A stretch of DNA of 64,000 nucleotides from Cylindrotheca closterium (Eukaryota; Bacillariophyta; Bacillariophyceae; Bacillariales; Bacillariaceae): positions 90,460-154,459 of the forward strand of contig CAKOGP040002291.1 in NCBI GenBank assembly GCA_933822405.4, read 5' to 3'. Positions within the stretch are counted from its first letter, which is position 1. Each line of letters opens with the position of its first letter. The notes under the pieces are model-generated. The model was given only the letters and a program-made list of their open reading frames with translations. It had not been told where the DNA came from and did no database searches. The position numbers were made by a program, and so were the translations under genes. Shown here piece after piece: positions 19,839 through 31,120 of this stretch.

Positions 19839-21239
19839 TCATGAAATGAGTATTCTCTCCCTTAGCAGCCAAAATACAGCATCCACTCGCCTCCTGGTAT
19901 TGGCTGGGTGTTTCCAGCTATCGCCAATATCATAGTACCAGAGCTTTGTCCCAGCTCTGTGCAAAATCATCGGCCAAAGATTAGTGGCCAACGCAACATC
20001 CGCATCATTCTGCAAGTACTGTCGTCCAGCTCGATTTAGACTGAGCGGAACACTGAATGTGTTGAGGTGGTGCTCTGCCAAATCTTCCCCCAACTCCAAT
20101 CTCTCAAGACTAGTGTTTTGCGACATGCAGTCTCCTAGCAACCGAACACATGTTTTCGACACCAGAAAAGGATTCCCGCATAGTTCCAGGTTTTGGAGAG
20201 ACCGCGTAGCTGGTAGTTGCATCAAGAAGCTTTTTATATCTGCCTCGCCCACTTTGTTGTTTTCGATAACCAAACTTTGGAGTTGTTTTTTCAGGAGCAA
20301 ATCATCGAACATAAACATGGATTGCAAACTATTTCCACTCAAATGAACAGCATGAAGTGACGTAAGTCGGCGCATTATGGTTGTGACTTGTGAGCAATCC
20401 AGTCTACACTTTGTGATCGAAAGATGTTTTAAAGATGTGTTCTTGGGAATGTCATCCTTTGAATCATCTGAAACTTGTTGAGTTCCAGCCTCTTGTACTA
20501 TCTTGATACGATTTAGGCGAAGTTTTTCAAGCCTACACTCCTGATTGCACAGTGCCTCCATCAGAATTTCCTGATAAAGGGACTGTCCAGTGTGGTACAA
20601 CGCATGGTAGTAACCCATTGACAAGTCTTTCACTCTACCATTGCGGACTATGGCGACAAATACTTGCTGCAGAACTAATGGGTGTTCATCGTCACCCCAG
20701 TCGAGAAAGAGAGACAGGGCTTTCAGGGAGCGATTTGTTTCGATTGCTTCAATCAAGCGATCTGTCAAATTGTCCTCAGAAAGGCAGTTGCTGGATTCCA
20801 AGTCCACTTTTTCGAGAGACGAAGAAGAGGAAATAGCTTGTAGCACCATCAAAAACAGGTGATCTGGAACATCGTATCTCTCCATTTTCATATGTAGCTC
20901 CCGAAGTCCATCGGCCTGTGCAAGACCAGCAACCAAACAGCTAAACTCAGCTTCACTGCGAAGGCATGATTTAAGGACCAAACAATTCGTTTTGTTAAAT
21001 GCTGCCACCAAGAAAGCCAGATACGCTGGCGACAAGCTGGCTTCATTGATTATGGTTATTTTGTCGAACTTTTGGGGTGCAGTCCTGAGCAGTACGGAGA
21101 GAGCCTCATAATCGATTCCGTTGCCAAACCTATTATTTATGAGTTTAATGGAAACGACCCTGTTTGGAAAGCTGGCATCAACTGAATTGACAAACTTTAC
21201 ATATTTTCCAGCCTTGTCGTAGCATCGAATAAGCCGCAT
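19839..21239 (-). CDS. ribonuclease-inhibitor-like LRR protein, copy 3
   Basis: 466 aa from the ATG at 21239 (MRLIRCYDKAG). The frame extends upstream only to GTG, and the siblings begin at the equivalent Met. After an N-terminal ~95 aa domain the protein is built from irregular LRRs, e.g. SLEKVDLESSNCLSEDNL, RSLKALSLFLDWGDDE, KHLSITKCRLDCSQVTTI, TSLHAVHLSGNSLQSM, LQSLVIENNKVGEADI and RSLQNLELCGNPF. The C-terminus is conserved (LSLNRAGRQYLQNDA ... RVDAVFWLLRER). There is no signal peptide or membrane segment, so it is probably cytosolic and protein-binding. The partner is unknown. It is intact, single-exon, and one of five copies here. Identity to siblings falls mainly in the LRR faces. Confidence 0.8.
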   Translation of the reverse strand: MRLIRCYDKAGKYVKFVNSVDASFPNRVVSIKLINNRFGNGIDYEALSVLLRTAPQKFDKITIINEASLSPAYLAFLVAAFNKTNCLVLKSCLRSEAEFSCLVAGLAQADGLRELHMKMERYDVPDHLFLMVLQAISSSSSLEKVDLESSNCLSEDNLTDRLIEAIETNRSLKALSLFLDWGDDEHPLVLQQVFVAIVRNGRVKDLSMGYYHALYHTGQSLYQEILMEALCNQECRLEKLRLNRIKIVQEAGTQQVSDDSKDDIPKNTSLKHLSITKCRLDCSQVTTIMRRLTSLHAVHLSGNSLQSMFMFDDLLLKKQLQSLVIENNKVGEADIKSFLMQLPATRSLQNLELCGNPFLVSKTCVRLLGDCMSQNTSLERLELGEDLAEHHLNTFSVPLSLNRAGRQYLQNDADVALATNLWPMILHRAGTKLWYYDIGDSWKHPANTRRRVDAVFWLLRERILIS

Positions 21240-21329
21240 AGGACCTAGGTTTCCAGGTTCTCCAGCAAAAAGCACAACGTTGCTCCTACTGTATAATCTG
21301 TGAAGGTGGCTGGCGATGTACCATAATAT

Positions 21330-22273
21330 ATTCGAATACACTCTGTAGCAATCGTGTTTTGAGACTTCTTTAGTTTTTTATTTAGAAATTTGTGGTGTCT
21401 CAAAACACTCTGAAATCAAACGCAGGGTTTTTCCTCGCGGACTGCTCAACATTTTGTAGAAAGTCCAACTGGTCGACAAGACGAGATTTTTTGGAAGCTC
21501 CCGCACTTCACTGTTCCAACCGCTCGCCCGCACTGTCTCCCGCTCGACACAATTTATTTTACTTTCGTGCAGCAATGACAACAATATCAATAACATCCAT
21601 CCTACAACGAGCATATTCTATGAGTATTCAGCTGATATTGGGAATTTTCAGATATTCAATTGCGAGTCTGGGTGGCGAGAAATGGTGGCTCACTGATTGA
21701 CGACAAAAATTCAAACGAATTTAAACACCAATCAACCCAAAGAAGTCAGGAATGGATCGGACATTACGGCAATACACGATTTCCTTCAATATTTATTCAG
21801 CTAATGATTACAGTTTTCAGATATTCAATTGGAGAAGTAGGTGCGGAGAAATTGCGACTTGACTGGCGTGACGACGGAATTTCATCAATCAACCAATGAA
21901 TGGCAACAATACAAATATACAGTTTCATTCATTTTAAATTCAGCTAGTAAAGTCTTTTCCTTTTCTCCTCGTGAAGAAGCCATCGTCGTAGTGTTTGTGA
22001 TTGTGATTTGTGGAACGCAGACCATGCTGGGCAGAACGGGAGACCGTATGGGTGTGCTTGAGACATGCGGTACCAGGTACGGAGCTTCGAAAAAGCCTGT
22101 CTTGTCGACCACTTGGACCATCAACAAAATGTTGAGCAGTCCGCGAGAAAAAACCCTGCGTTTGATTTCAGAGTGTTATGGAGCATAACAGATGTGACTG
22201 AGGAACGAAGTACATACGGCGTCTGTCATGCGACATCAAACACGATTGCTACAGAGTGTATTCGAATATGTTT
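21330..22273. repeat. foldback element: ~200-bp inverted arms around a ~480-bp core
   Basis: The left arm (21330-21545) and right arm (22030-22273) are inverted copies. Outer tips match exactly: TTCGAATACACTCTGTAGCA and its reverse complement at 22249-22271. Inner parts share ACACTCTGAAATCAAACGCA, TCGCGGACTGCTCAACATTT and GGTCGACAAGAC. The arms differ by a ~45-base block and point changes. Inside the core two direct repeats of ~82 bases (21622-21703, 21793-21874) share TTTTCAGATATTCAATTG and a GACGAC end. No transposase ORF and no clear target-site duplication are seen. It could be a non-autonomous foldback/MITE-type element or an inverted duplication of the LRR promoter. Confidence 0.65.
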
Positions 22274-22340
22274 CTGTCAGCAAAAAAAATAAAAGAATTT
22301 GCAGTAGTCTAATGAGTCGAATTTATCTATTTTGTACAGT

Positions 22341-22490
22341 TATGGTGTCATCTCTACCCTTGCCAAAATTGATTTCACTTGAATGGCAAGTAACAACCCC
22401 GAGTCAGTCAAAGTGTCAAAAAATTATTACCTTTGCCCTATCTGTACACAATCTTCATTTGAAGTGACCGCTCCAATTTTGTGAGGCAGG
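22341..22490 (+). pseudogene. relic of an amidase gene 5' end
   Basis: About 150 bases align with the leader and first ~30 codons of amidase 1 (26480-26640). The leader TATGGTGTCATCTCTACCCTTGCC matches TGATGTAGTCTCATCCCTACTCTTGTC in form. A second stretch (CTGTACACAATCTTCATTTG then ACCGCTCCAATTTTGTGAGG) matches the codons for [14 protein letters not shown]. There is no open frame. It is head-to-head with the LRR gene at 19839, as amidase 1 is with the LRR gene at 24477. Confidence 0.6.
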
Positions 22491-22660
22491 AGCTGCCTTG
22501 TCACAATCACCGAGGAATGTCAGTAAGTACTTGCGATGTCAAGATGTAATTTGGCGTGTCGACAAAAAGCTCGTAGGACCCAAAGATGCGAATGATTCCA
22601 AGATAGGATTGCCGTACTTTTGGATTGGGATGAGAGCGAGTTGACAAAAACCAAGACATA

Positions 22661-24085
22661 TCATGATATGAGTATTCTCTCTCTCAAAAGCCAATATACA
22701 ACATCCACTCGTGTGCTAGTCATTGTTGGGTGTTTCCATGCGTCGTCAAAAACACAATAGTACGAGATCTTTCCGGCTCGTTGCAAAATCAACGGCCATA
22801 GCTTCGCGGGCAACTGGACTCCCGCATCGTCCTGCAGGTATTGCCGTCCAGCTCGGTTTAGACTGAGCGGGATACTGAAGGTGTCGTCGTAGTACTCTGC
22901 CCATTCTTCGTCTTCGGTTTCATAATCAATCTTCAATCTCTCAAGACTAGTGTTTCGCGACAAGCAGTCTTCGAGCAACCCAACACATGACTTCGAAACA
23001 CCGGTAGGAAAAAGACATGAACCTAGTTCTAGGTTTTGGAGAGACCGCGTTGTTGGAAGTTGCAGCAAAAAGGTTTTCATTTCTGCCTCGTCAACTCCAT
23101 TGTTGTAGACAACCAAACTTTGGAGTTGATTGCTCACGAGCAAATCATTGAACATTGAGATGCTTTGCAAATTATTTCCGCCCAAATTCACAGAATGAAG
23201 TGATGTAAACCGACGCACTATCGCCGTGGCCTGCGAGCAATCAAGTCTACCCAAAAGGATCGTAAGGTCTTTCAAAGATGTATTCTTGGGAATGTTGTTT
23301 GCATCATCAGTGACTTGGAGGGTACCGGCCTCTCCTTCTAGCTCGATGTCGGCTAGACGAAGCTTTTCAATCGTACACTCCTGACGACACAATACATCCA
23401 TCAATACTTCCTGATCAAGCGATTGATGATAAGCAGAAAACAGGCTGCATTCCAGGGACAAATCGTTAATGCGGTTGTTGAGAACTACGGCGTGAAAGGC
23501 TTGCTCCAGATGTGATTGGTTTGGGTCACCCCAGTCTAGTTGGAGGGTGAGTGTTTTCAGGGAAAGATTTGTTCCGAGGGCTTCGATCAAAAGTTCTCCC
23601 AAATTGTCCTCGGTCATGACGTTTGTGGCTCTAAAGTCCAGCTTCTCAAGCGACGAGGAGAAGGAAACAGCTTGTATTATCATCAGAAAGAGGTGGTTTG
23701 GAAAAATGGTCATGGGCAGAAGCAATTGTAGCTCCCGGATTCCATCGGGCTGTGTAAGACCAGCAACCAAACAGCCAATTTCAGCCGGATGGCAAATGCA
23801 TGAGTCAAGCACCAAACAATCCGTTTTGCTGAATGTTGCCGCCAAGAAAACCAGATACGCTGGGGTCAAAACACTGGGTTCGTCCGTTATGGTTATCTTG
23901 TCAAGTGTTTTGGGCGCACTTCTGATCAGTCTAGCGAGAGTCTCGTAATTAAATCCTCTGCCAAACATCAATCGTCCGTTTTCGATATTAATCGTAACAG
24001 CCTCATTCGGTAGGCTGGCAGGATCAGCATCATTGTCTATTTCGACAAGCGTTCCAGTTTTGTTGTAACATCTAAGATACGGCAT
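22661..24085 (-). CDS. ribonuclease-inhibitor-like LRR protein, copy 4
   Basis: 474 aa from the ATG at 24085 (MPYLRCYNKTGTLVE); the frame upstream reaches only TTG. It has the same layout as copy 3: N-terminal domain (PNEAVTINIENGRLMFG, LARLIRSAPKTLDKITI), then LRRs such as SLEKLDFRATNVMTEDNL, LSLKTLTLQLDWGDPN, KDLTILLGRLDCSQATAI, TSLHSVNLGGNNLQSI and LQSLVVYNNGVDEAE. It ends WLLRERILIS. No signal peptide or TM segment is present. It is intact. An unknown protein-interaction role is likely; with no effector or kinase domain attached, it would need a partner. Confidence 0.8.
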   Translation of the reverse strand: MPYLRCYNKTGTLVEIDNDADPASLPNEAVTINIENGRLMFGRGFNYETLARLIRSAPKTLDKITITDEPSVLTPAYLVFLAATFSKTDCLVLDSCICHPAEIGCLVAGLTQPDGIRELQLLLPMTIFPNHLFLMIIQAVSFSSSLEKLDFRATNVMTEDNLGELLIEALGTNLSLKTLTLQLDWGDPNQSHLEQAFHAVVLNNRINDLSLECSLFSAYHQSLDQEVLMDVLCRQECTIEKLRLADIELEGEAGTLQVTDDANNIPKNTSLKDLTILLGRLDCSQATAIVRRFTSLHSVNLGGNNLQSISMFNDLLVSNQLQSLVVYNNGVDEAEMKTFLLQLPTTRSLQNLELGSCLFPTGVSKSCVGLLEDCLSRNTSLERLKIDYETEDEEWAEYYDDTFSIPLSLNRAGRQYLQDDAGVQLPAKLWPLILQRAGKISYYCVFDDAWKHPTMTSTRVDVVYWLLRERILIS

Positions 24086-24476
24086 GGAATCAAATTTTCC
24101 AGGGTTTATCAACAAAGAGCACGAAGTTACTGCCGGGTTTGGTTGTCAAGGGTTGTAGCAGCAGGGGAGAACTGTTGCGCTTATTCATTCGTACTATGAG
24201 TGCGATGCGACAAGAATATTTTGCATTTTGATGAAATCGGAAATGGAGTCCAGTGAGTCGAATGGATGAGTCTTACAGATGAATGAATGATATTATATGA
24301 TATCCAATATGGCGACCTACTACAGTAACATGATATGTTATGATGTAGTCATTGTGTGTGTCATCAATTGAGAGACTATTTTTATACGTAACTATTTCGT
24401 TTCAAAGATAGGGTTCGGCGTTTTTTTGGATCGAGATTGAGACCAAGGAAAGCAAGTTGACAGAAACCGGAACACA
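24086..24476. other. intergenic between LRR copies 4 and 5
   Basis: Promoter side of copy 4 and 3' flank of copy 5. AT-rich with a GATATTATATGATATCC palindromic stretch near 24290-24306. No gene is seen. Confidence 0.4.
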
Positions 24477-25898
24477 TCATGACATGAGTATTCTCTCTGT
24501 CAAAAGCCAATACACTGCATCCGCTCGTGTGCTAGTCATAGTTGGACGCTGCCATTGATCGAAAGCCCCGTAGTACGAGATCTTTCCGGCCCGTTGCAAA
24601 ATCAACGGCCATAGGTTTGCGGGCAACTCAGCCCCCGCATCATTCTGCAAGTGTCGCCGTCCTGCTCGGTTTAGACTGAGCGGAACGCTGAATGATCTCT
24701 TATAGTACTCTTTCCAATCTTCGTCGCAATCGCGAACTTCACACTTAGTCATTCTCTCAAGACTAGTGTTTCGAGTGATGCAGTTTTCCAGCAACTCAAC
24801 ACATGACTTTGAAGTAGGAAAATTATTCCCAAGCAGATGCAGGTTTCGGAGAGATCGCGTTGCTGGTAGTTTCATCAAAAAGCTTTTTACATCTGCCTCG
24901 TTAACTTGGCTGTTTTCTAGAACCAAACTTTGGAGTTGGTTTTGCACGAGCAAATCATTAAACATTGAGATGGTTTGCAAATCGTTTCGACGCAATTCCA
25001 CAGAACGGAGTGAGGAAAACCGACGGACTATCGCCGAGGCTTGTGAGCAATCGAGTCTCCCGCTTACGATCGAAATATCTTTCAAAGATGTATTATTGGT
25101 AGTGGCGTTTGAATCATGTGGCATTTGGAGGCTATTGGGCTCACGTACTAGATCGATATACATTAGGCGGAGCATTTCAATCTTACACTCCTGATGGCAC
25201 AATGCCTCCATAAAGGCTTCGTGATCAAGGGATTGTCTGGGACCAAACACGCTAGCGTACCAAATGCTTAGGTTTTTCACGCGGCCAGTGCGGGCTGCAG
25301 CACGAAAGACGTGCTGCATGATTTGCTGGCTTGGGTGGCCCCAGCGTAGACCGAGAATCAGTGCATTCAGGGAGCGATTGGTTGTGATTGCTCCAATCAA
25401 ACCAGCTGCCAAATTGTCTTCGGTCATGTCGTTGTTGGCAATCAAGTCCAGCTTTTCCAGAGACGGAGAGAAGGAAATAGCTTGAAGTACCATCAAAAAG
25501 AGGTGGTTTGGAATATCGTCCAAGAGCAGATTTAAATGTAGCTCCCGAGGTCCATCGGCCTGCGTAAGACCAGCAACCAAACAGCCAATTTCAGCCGGAT
25601 GACAAAGACACTGTTGAAGCATCAAACAATTTGTTTTGTTGAATGTTGCCGCCAGGAAAACCAAATTCGCCGGTGGCAAAATGGCTCTCTCCCTTATGGT
25701 TATCTTGTCAAGCTTTCGGGGTTGACTCAAGAGCAGTCGAGAGAGAGCCTCGTAATGGATTTGTATGCCGTGCATATTCTCCTCTCCGCCGTTTTCGATT
25801 ACGATCGAAACAACCTCATTTGGGAGGCTGACATGATCTGCATCAGTGGCTATTTCAACAAGCGTTCCGATCTTGTTGTAACATCTGAGATACGGCAT
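24477..25898 (-). CDS. ribonuclease-inhibitor-like LRR protein, copy 5
   Basis: 473 aa from the ATG at 25898 (MPYLRCYNKIGTLVE). It is intact. LRRs include SLEKLDLIANNDMTEDNL, RSLNALILGLRWGHPSQ, KDISIVSGRLDCSQASAI, SSLRSVELRRNDLQTI and LQSLVLENSQVNEADV. The C-terminus is LSLNRAGRRHLQNDA ... WLLTERILMS. It is closest to copy 4 and to the broken copy at 17743 by eye. It is divergent from amidase 1, with ~640 bases between their starts. It shares the family's lack of targeting or membrane signals. Confidence 0.8.
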   Translation of the reverse strand: MPYLRCYNKIGTLVEIATDADHVSLPNEVVSIVIENGGEENMHGIQIHYEALSRLLLSQPRKLDKITIRERAILPPANLVFLAATFNKTNCLMLQQCLCHPAEIGCLVAGLTQADGPRELHLNLLLDDIPNHLFLMVLQAISFSPSLEKLDLIANNDMTEDNLAAGLIGAITTNRSLNALILGLRWGHPSQQIMQHVFRAAARTGRVKNLSIWYASVFGPRQSLDHEAFMEALCHQECKIEMLRLMYIDLVREPNSLQMPHDSNATTNNTSLKDISIVSGRLDCSQASAIVRRFSSLRSVELRRNDLQTISMFNDLLVQNQLQSLVLENSQVNEADVKSFLMKLPATRSLRNLHLLGNNFPTSKSCVELLENCITRNTSLERMTKCEVRDCDEDWKEYYKRSFSVPLSLNRAGRRHLQNDAGAELPANLWPLILQRAGKISYYGAFDQWQRPTMTSTRADAVYWLLTERILMS

Positions 25899-26537
25899 GG
25901 GATCCAAGTTTTATTTTAAGGTTTGCCAGCAACGAGGAGCACAGCGGGTTGTCAATAACGCGAGGGTTGCAACAGCAGCAGCAGCAATGGATCTTTCGGT
26001 CCTTTCAAATTCTGAAATGAACGTCCAGATGACAAAAGGGTGAAGAAGCAATCTGTTGGGCGAGAAACACTGTCATTGTACCGTATCTTGGGATCGATAG
26101 ACTAGTGTAGTAACGACTCGCTCCAGCGCGTAGCTATTGTACTGTGCATATTTCTATTATGGAATTAGCGGCACAACCATGAGGAGTCCAGGAAGTCGAA
26201 ACAGTCATCATTTTGAGACTCAAAGAAGAAGATGACAGATGACTATCAAAGAGAACCGACTGGCGCCTTCGGCTTGTGTGTTCGTCCAAAGTCTTTCTAC
26301 GGGTGCAAAGCTGGTGGGTAGCTGGTCTTACGGGTCCTGTACAGTAGCAAACCCGGCCGTACGGTCTTCGTCCGTACACGTATGATATGGAGAATATTGT
26401 GATTTGTGATCCATCGTATCGAACTTTTGCTGCTGTCTGCGTTTGAGAATCATCATCGAAGACGCTACCGTATATATGATGTAGTCTCATCCCTACTCTT
26501 GTCAAAATTTGCTTTCACTCGCATATGTCCGAGAAGA
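25899..26537. other. divergent promoter region, LRR copy 5 / amidase 1
   Basis: Between head-to-head genes. Contains a short GCAACAGCAGCAGCAGCAA run near 25970-25988. The open frame preceding the amidase ATG (from 26406) is leader sequence, since paralogues have no matching residues there. Confidence 0.5.
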
Positions 26538-28355
26538 ATGGTACATGGCACTCCCGAGCTAGTCGAAGCGTCGACAAGGGATGGTGTTCACTCTGTGTAC
26601 AATCTACGTGAAATCACAGCACCAACTTTGCGAGGCATTCCATTGCTCCTGTTCTCTAGACTCATCAGAAGCTCGCTTGGAAGCCTCATTTTGAGCAAGC
26701 TCAAGAAGAATAACGACATTGATTGCATTGTACGACTTGCAGAAGGCGATCTGAAGGAATGGATGCCCCTATATTACCCATTGCCTGAAGTACATGATGA
26801 AGCTCGATACAACAAACAGCTTGAACTTTCCAAGCGATTTCAGTTGGATGAATTTGCTGCCTCTCACACGAATGCAAGGAGTAACGGAGGAGATTTCAGG
26901 TACAACACAGCACAAGACTACGTTGATAAATACAAGAGTGGAGAGCTGACACCATATCAAGTAGCCTTGGCAGTAATCAAGGCAACCAAGGATTCCAATT
27001 CCAACAAAGTCAAATCCCTGAATGCCATTGTGCAAATGAAAGAGGATGATATACTGCAACAAGCAAAGGAAAGCTCTGAACGATACAAGAATAACAGAAC
27101 ATTGGGGCCTCTAGACGGCGTCCCGGTGGCGGTCAAAGATGAAGTGGACATAAAGGGATACCAAACGACTTTTGGAACAAAGTTCATTGGAAATCTGCGC
27201 GGAGATGCCAAGGAAGATGGTACTCTTGTCATCAAGCTACGCCAAGCAGGCGCAATGCTGGTAGGCAAAGCGAATATGCACGAATGCGGCATTGGAACCA
27301 CAGGCTACAACTGGCACTTCGGGCCCTCGCGAAATCCACACAACCTGAATCATTTCACAGGCGGATCGTCTAGTGGATCGGCAGCTGCTGTTGCTGCAGG
27401 ATTAGTACCATTGGCATTGGGCTTTGATGGTGGTGGCTCAATCCGGATACCTGCGGGTCTATGTGGAGTTGTTGGATTGAAGCCTACTTTCAAACGATGT
27501 GATATGAACTCTCCGATTGGACATTCCTGTGGCCATCCTGGGCCAATGGCATGCTCTGTGAAGGACGCTGCCATTGGCTATGCAGTCTTGGCCGGTCCAA
27601 ACGAAAAGGCTAATGAACGTAGCAAACATGTTGGGATTCCAATTCCACCAGTCCATTTACAATCCTATTCAGACAGTGTAAAAGGACTCAAGATTGGAGT
27701 TTTTGAGGAATTTTTCAATGATGCTCATCCAGAAATCGTGGATGCGTGTCTCAAGGCCGTCAAACACTTGGAATCTCTTGGTGCAAAAGTGGTAATGATT
27801 ACCATCCCCCATATGGAACAAGTCAAGGTCGCACATGCAGTGACAGTTTCGTCCGAACTGACTGCTGGCTATAGAAAGTACTTCAAGAAGTTCTTCAACA
27901 GCTTCACTCCAGAAACTAGAGTAAGCTTCACGCTTGGAGAATCATTTGATAGTTCCACATTCTTGGCCGCACAAAAGGTCAGACGATATGCCACGAGCAC
28001 TCTGGAAGAAGTCTTCACAAAAGTGGATGTAATTGTTTCACCCACAACAAGCTGCACCGCCCCAGAAATGCCCGAGGGCGTAGAAAAGTATGGAGAGTCA
28101 AACTTGTCACAGACTGTCAACTTGATGCGATTCATTTATCATGGCAACTTGTGCGGGATTCCCGGTGTGGCGGTACCAGTTGGGTATACTTCGAGCAACA
28201 AGGAGTTGCCCATTTCGCTGCTGATTCAGGCTCGGCATTGGGAAGAGGACACAATTATGAAGGTAGCCCGATGTGTCGAATCAAATGTTTCCCAGAAAAA
28301 GCCAGCGATGTACTATGACGTTTTGGAGTTGGCCAAGGGAGAACCACGGGAATGA
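26538..28355 (+). CDS. fatty-acid-amide-hydrolase-like amidase, paralogue 1
   Basis: 605 aa from the ATG at 26538, chosen because all three paralogues start at the same point with the same AAGAATG context. Amidase signature family: Lys in GVPVAVKDE, the [14 protein letters not shown] loop with the cis-Ser, and the nucleophile Ser in [14 protein letters not shown]. All three members of the Ser-cisSer-Lys triad are present. The N-terminal ~60 residues ([20 protein letters not shown] ... LKKNNDI) and total length match plant FAAH (about 607 aa), which hydrolyses N-acylethanolamines and related amides. The hydrophobic N-terminal helix could anchor it to membranes. The exact substrate is not deducible. 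It heads a three-gene tandem array. Confidence 0.88.
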   Translation: MVHGTPELVEASTRDGVHSVYNLREITAPTLRGIPLLLFSRLIRSSLGSLILSKLKKNNDIDCIVRLAEGDLKEWMPLYYPLPEVHDEARYNKQLELSKRFQLDEFAASHTNARSNGGDFRYNTAQDYVDKYKSGELTPYQVALAVIKATKDSNSNKVKSLNAIVQMKEDDILQQAKESSERYKNNRTLGPLDGVPVAVKDEVDIKGYQTTFGTKFIGNLRGDAKEDGTLVIKLRQAGAMLVGKANMHECGIGTTGYNWHFGPSRNPHNLNHFTGGSSSGSAAAVAAGLVPLALGFDGGGSIRIPAGLCGVVGLKPTFKRCDMNSPIGHSCGHPGPMACSVKDAAIGYAVLAGPNEKANERSKHVGIPIPPVHLQSYSDSVKGLKIGVFEEFFNDAHPEIVDACLKAVKHLESLGAKVVMITIPHMEQVKVAHAVTVSSELTAGYRKYFKKFFNSFTPETRVSFTLGESFDSSTFLAAQKVRRYATSTLEEVFTKVDVIVSPTTSCTAPEMPEGVEKYGESNLSQTVNLMRFIYHGNLCGIPGVAVPVGYTSSNKELPISLLIQARHWEEDTIMKVARCVESNVSQKKPAMYYDVLELAKGEPRE

Positions 28356-28733
28356 ACTACGAGACTTTTTCATTCTTGGCTATACACCAACATTCGGCTG
28401 TGCTGCAATGTCTTGTTTCGGGATAATTTCCCATTGAAAGAGTTACAGCCATTTTGCTGATTCCCCTGGACGCAGTATTATACATATTTCATAGAACATA
28501 GAACATTCAGTACCATTGATCCGTCCGCTCCTACCTACAGTATTGGCTTTCATTCAAACTTGAAACTGCACAAGATCAAATAGTGTCCGACACGTATTTT
28601 TTGATAAGCGGCAGTCGGACACATTTCCACCACAAGATTTTAACTTTCAATCAGGAATAATTATTGTGCAACAACATATTGTCTAGTCATTACTGCCTCG
28701 ACCCCTTATTCCTTCTCTCTATCTCTTCCAAGA
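28356..28733. other. amidase 1-2 spacer
   Basis: Contains 3' flank and promoter of amidase 2. GTACCATTGATCCGT (28510-28525) recurs before amidase 3 as ATACCATTGATCCGT, consistent with promoter duplication along with the genes. Confidence 0.5.
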
Positions 28734-30563
28734 ATGACACAGGACAGTGCCAAAGCGACAGAACAGCCCAAACAGGATGGTGTATACGCCGTCTACAATC
28801 TTCGCGAGGTTGCGGCTCCTATCCTCAAAGGCATTCCATTGCTCCTCTTCTCAAGACTAATCCGAAGCTCGCTTGGAAGCTTCATCTTGAGCATATTAAA
28901 GAAGGATAACGATATTCCTTGTGTCATCCGACTAGCAGAAGACATATTGAAGGAATGGATGCCACAGTATTATCCATTACCTGAACAACATGATGAAGTT
29001 CGATACAACAAGCATGTTGAAGTTTCCAAAGGATTTCAATTGGGTGAATTTGCTTCTTCCGACGAAAATAGGAAAAAGGAAGGGGACTTCAAGTATCACA
29101 CATCACAAGACTATGTTGAAAAATACAAGAGTGGGGAGTTGTCGCCATATCAAGTAGCCTTGGCAGTAATCAAGGCAACAAAAGATTCCAACGAAATCAA
29201 ACCAAAATCACTGAATGCAATTGTCCAAATGAAAGAGGATGACCTATTACAGCAGGCGAAGGAAAGTTCTGAACGGTACAAGAAGAAGAAAACAATGGGA
29301 CCTCTGGACGGCGTTCCGGTTGTGATCAAGGACGAATGTGATGTGAAAGGCTACCCAACTACATATGGTACAACCTTTTTGGCAGCTTTGGACGGCGAGG
29401 CCAAGGAAGACAGCCCACTTGTCGCCAAGCTACGTCAGGGAGGAGCACTACTTGCCGGCAAAACAAATATGCATGAATGCGGTATCGGGACTACAGGCTA
29501 CAACTGGCATTTTGGACCAGCACGAAACCCACACGATCTAGGTCATTTCACTGGTGGATCGTCCAGTGGATCGGCGGCTGCCGTCGCTGCAGGACTGGTA
29601 CCATTGGCGTTGGGCTTTGATGGTGGTGGATCTATTCGGATACCTGCAGCGCTATGTGGAGTTGTGGGGTTGAAACCTACTTTCAAACGATGTGATATGG
29701 ACATGCTAGCGTGTCCTTCTGTTGGCCACGCGGGCCCTATTGCGTGTTCTGTGAAGGACGCTGCGGTTGGCTACGCAATCATGGCTGGGCCAAACAAAAA
29801 TGCCAGTGAACGTAATAAACACATAGGGATTCCGATCCCACCAGTTCATCTTGGATCCTTTTCGGATAGTTTGAAGGGACTCAAGGTCGGTATCTTTGAA
29901 GAATACTTCAACGATGCCGATCCCGAAATTGTCGAAATCTGCTCAAAGTCAGTAAAGGCTTTAGAATCTGAAGGGGCTGAAGTCATCAAGATCTCGCTTC
30001 CACACATGGAAGAAGTAAAGATCGCACATGCTGTGACGGTTTCAACCGAGTTGGCTGCTGGCTATTCCAAGTACTTCCACAAACATATGAACAAATTCAC
30101 TCCCGAGTCTCGAGTTAGCTTTTCTCTGGGACAGTCCTTCAGCAGCTGTGACTTCTTGGCGGCTCAAAAGGTTCGGCGGTATGCCATGCATACCCTGGAA
30201 GAAGCATTCTCTCAAGTGGACGTTATCCTTTCACCGGCGACCGGATGCACTGCGCCCAAATTGCCCAAGAGTGTAGAAAAGTATGGACAATCCAACTTGT
30301 CGCAGACCGCTAATCTGATGAGATATATTTACCATGGGAATTTGTGTGGTATTCCCGGTGTGGCGGTACCGGTCGGCTACAGTGAGAAGAACAAAGCTTC
30401 GGGCAGCAAGGAGCTGCCCATTTCGCTGTTGATTCAGGCTCGGCATTGGGAAGAAGACACGATCTTGAAGGTAGCCAGATGTTGCGAATCCAATGTTTCT
30501 CATAAGAAGCCAAAGGTGTACTATGATATTTTGGAAATGGCCAAGGCAGAACCAATGGACTGA
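28734..30563 (+). CDS. fatty-acid-amide-hydrolase-like amidase, paralogue 2
   Basis: 609 aa. Lys199 (GVPVVIKDE), Ser276/277 (GGSSSGSA) and Ser300 (DGGGSIRIP) give the complete amidase-signature triad with plant-FAAH spacing. The N-terminal module [20 protein letters not shown] is conserved as in paralogue 1. The C-terminal block ([22 protein letters not shown]; [20 protein letters not shown]) is near-identical in DNA to paralogue 3. Start ATG at 28734 in the shared AAGAATG context. A role in lipid-amide turnover is inferred from the family. Confidence 0.88.
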   Translation: MTQDSAKATEQPKQDGVYAVYNLREVAAPILKGIPLLLFSRLIRSSLGSFILSILKKDNDIPCVIRLAEDILKEWMPQYYPLPEQHDEVRYNKHVEVSKGFQLGEFASSDENRKKEGDFKYHTSQDYVEKYKSGELSPYQVALAVIKATKDSNEIKPKSLNAIVQMKEDDLLQQAKESSERYKKKKTMGPLDGVPVVIKDECDVKGYPTTYGTTFLAALDGEAKEDSPLVAKLRQGGALLAGKTNMHECGIGTTGYNWHFGPARNPHDLGHFTGGSSSGSAAAVAAGLVPLALGFDGGGSIRIPAALCGVVGLKPTFKRCDMDMLACPSVGHAGPIACSVKDAAVGYAIMAGPNKNASERNKHIGIPIPPVHLGSFSDSLKGLKVGIFEEYFNDADPEIVEICSKSVKALESEGAEVIKISLPHMEEVKIAHAVTVSTELAAGYSKYFHKHMNKFTPESRVSFSLGQSFSSCDFLAAQKVRRYAMHTLEEAFSQVDVILSPATGCTAPKLPKSVEKYGQSNLSQTANLMRYIYHGNLCGIPGVAVPVGYSEKNKASGSKELPISLLIQARHWEEDTILKVARCCESNVSHKKPKVYYDILEMAKAEPMD

Positions 30564-31120
30564 ACCATTTGTCTTAGCTACAGCACCTTCCAACTCTACT
30601 CATTTGTCAGGTGTTCCATGGGGGTCTCTTTCGATTCAAGCCGCAAGAGAGTAGGCAGATGTAGCGCTTACTTCTCAAAATGGAGCCTTTGTGCAGAAGC
30701 TCGCGTGCCTTTTGCTTTGATGATTACATGTTCGGGTCACTTTTTGTTGATTGATTGATTCATTCATTCTTTCCCACTGCACGAGGTGTGCATCTTTCAA
30801 CTTTCTTGAATCGTTCAATACCATTGATCCGTGGACTCATATTGGGTCTTGAGATTACAATTTGGGCCCTGATTCTCCTATTGTACATAATACCAGTAAT
30901 TTCCGACAAGAGTTTTTGTCGAACGCACAGTCGGACAATAAAAGTCCACGTCTGCAACATTCTGCACAGACCCATAACATACGGTAGCTAAATCCTATAC
31001 TGCGATGTCGTGCAGTATAGTGCAGAATACACAACTCATCGGCAAAGAACATATGCCTGGTAACTGTATTGTTCATATCATTGCTTTTTCGTCCCAAGAA
31101 TCCTAGTCTCTCTTCTAAGA
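30564..31120. other. amidase 2-3 spacer
   Basis: Promoter of amidase 3 with GTACCATTGATCCGT-like sequence at ~30819-30834 and a small hairpin at 30995-31020. No gene is seen. Confidence 0.45.
30995..31020. promoter_or_regulatory. short hairpin upstream of amidase 3
   Basis: CTATACTGC and GCAGTATAG form a perfect 9-bp inverted repeat around an 8-base loop, about 100 bases upstream of the amidase 3 ATG. It could be a dimeric transcription-factor site or a 5' UTR hairpin; there is no direct evidence for either. Confidence 0.3.

Larger units (their letters stand above)
21240..22660. other. complex intergenic region with foldback repeat and amidase relic
   Basis: Holds the inverted repeat (21330-21545 against 22030-22273), a pair of direct repeats between its arms, and a relic of an amidase 5' end (22341-22490), each listed separately. 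No intact gene is seen. Confidence 0.6.

Noticed and set aside
26406..26537. 44 extra residues ahead of amidase 1
   Set aside because: No paralogue has them; all three genes share the same AAGAATG start context downstream.
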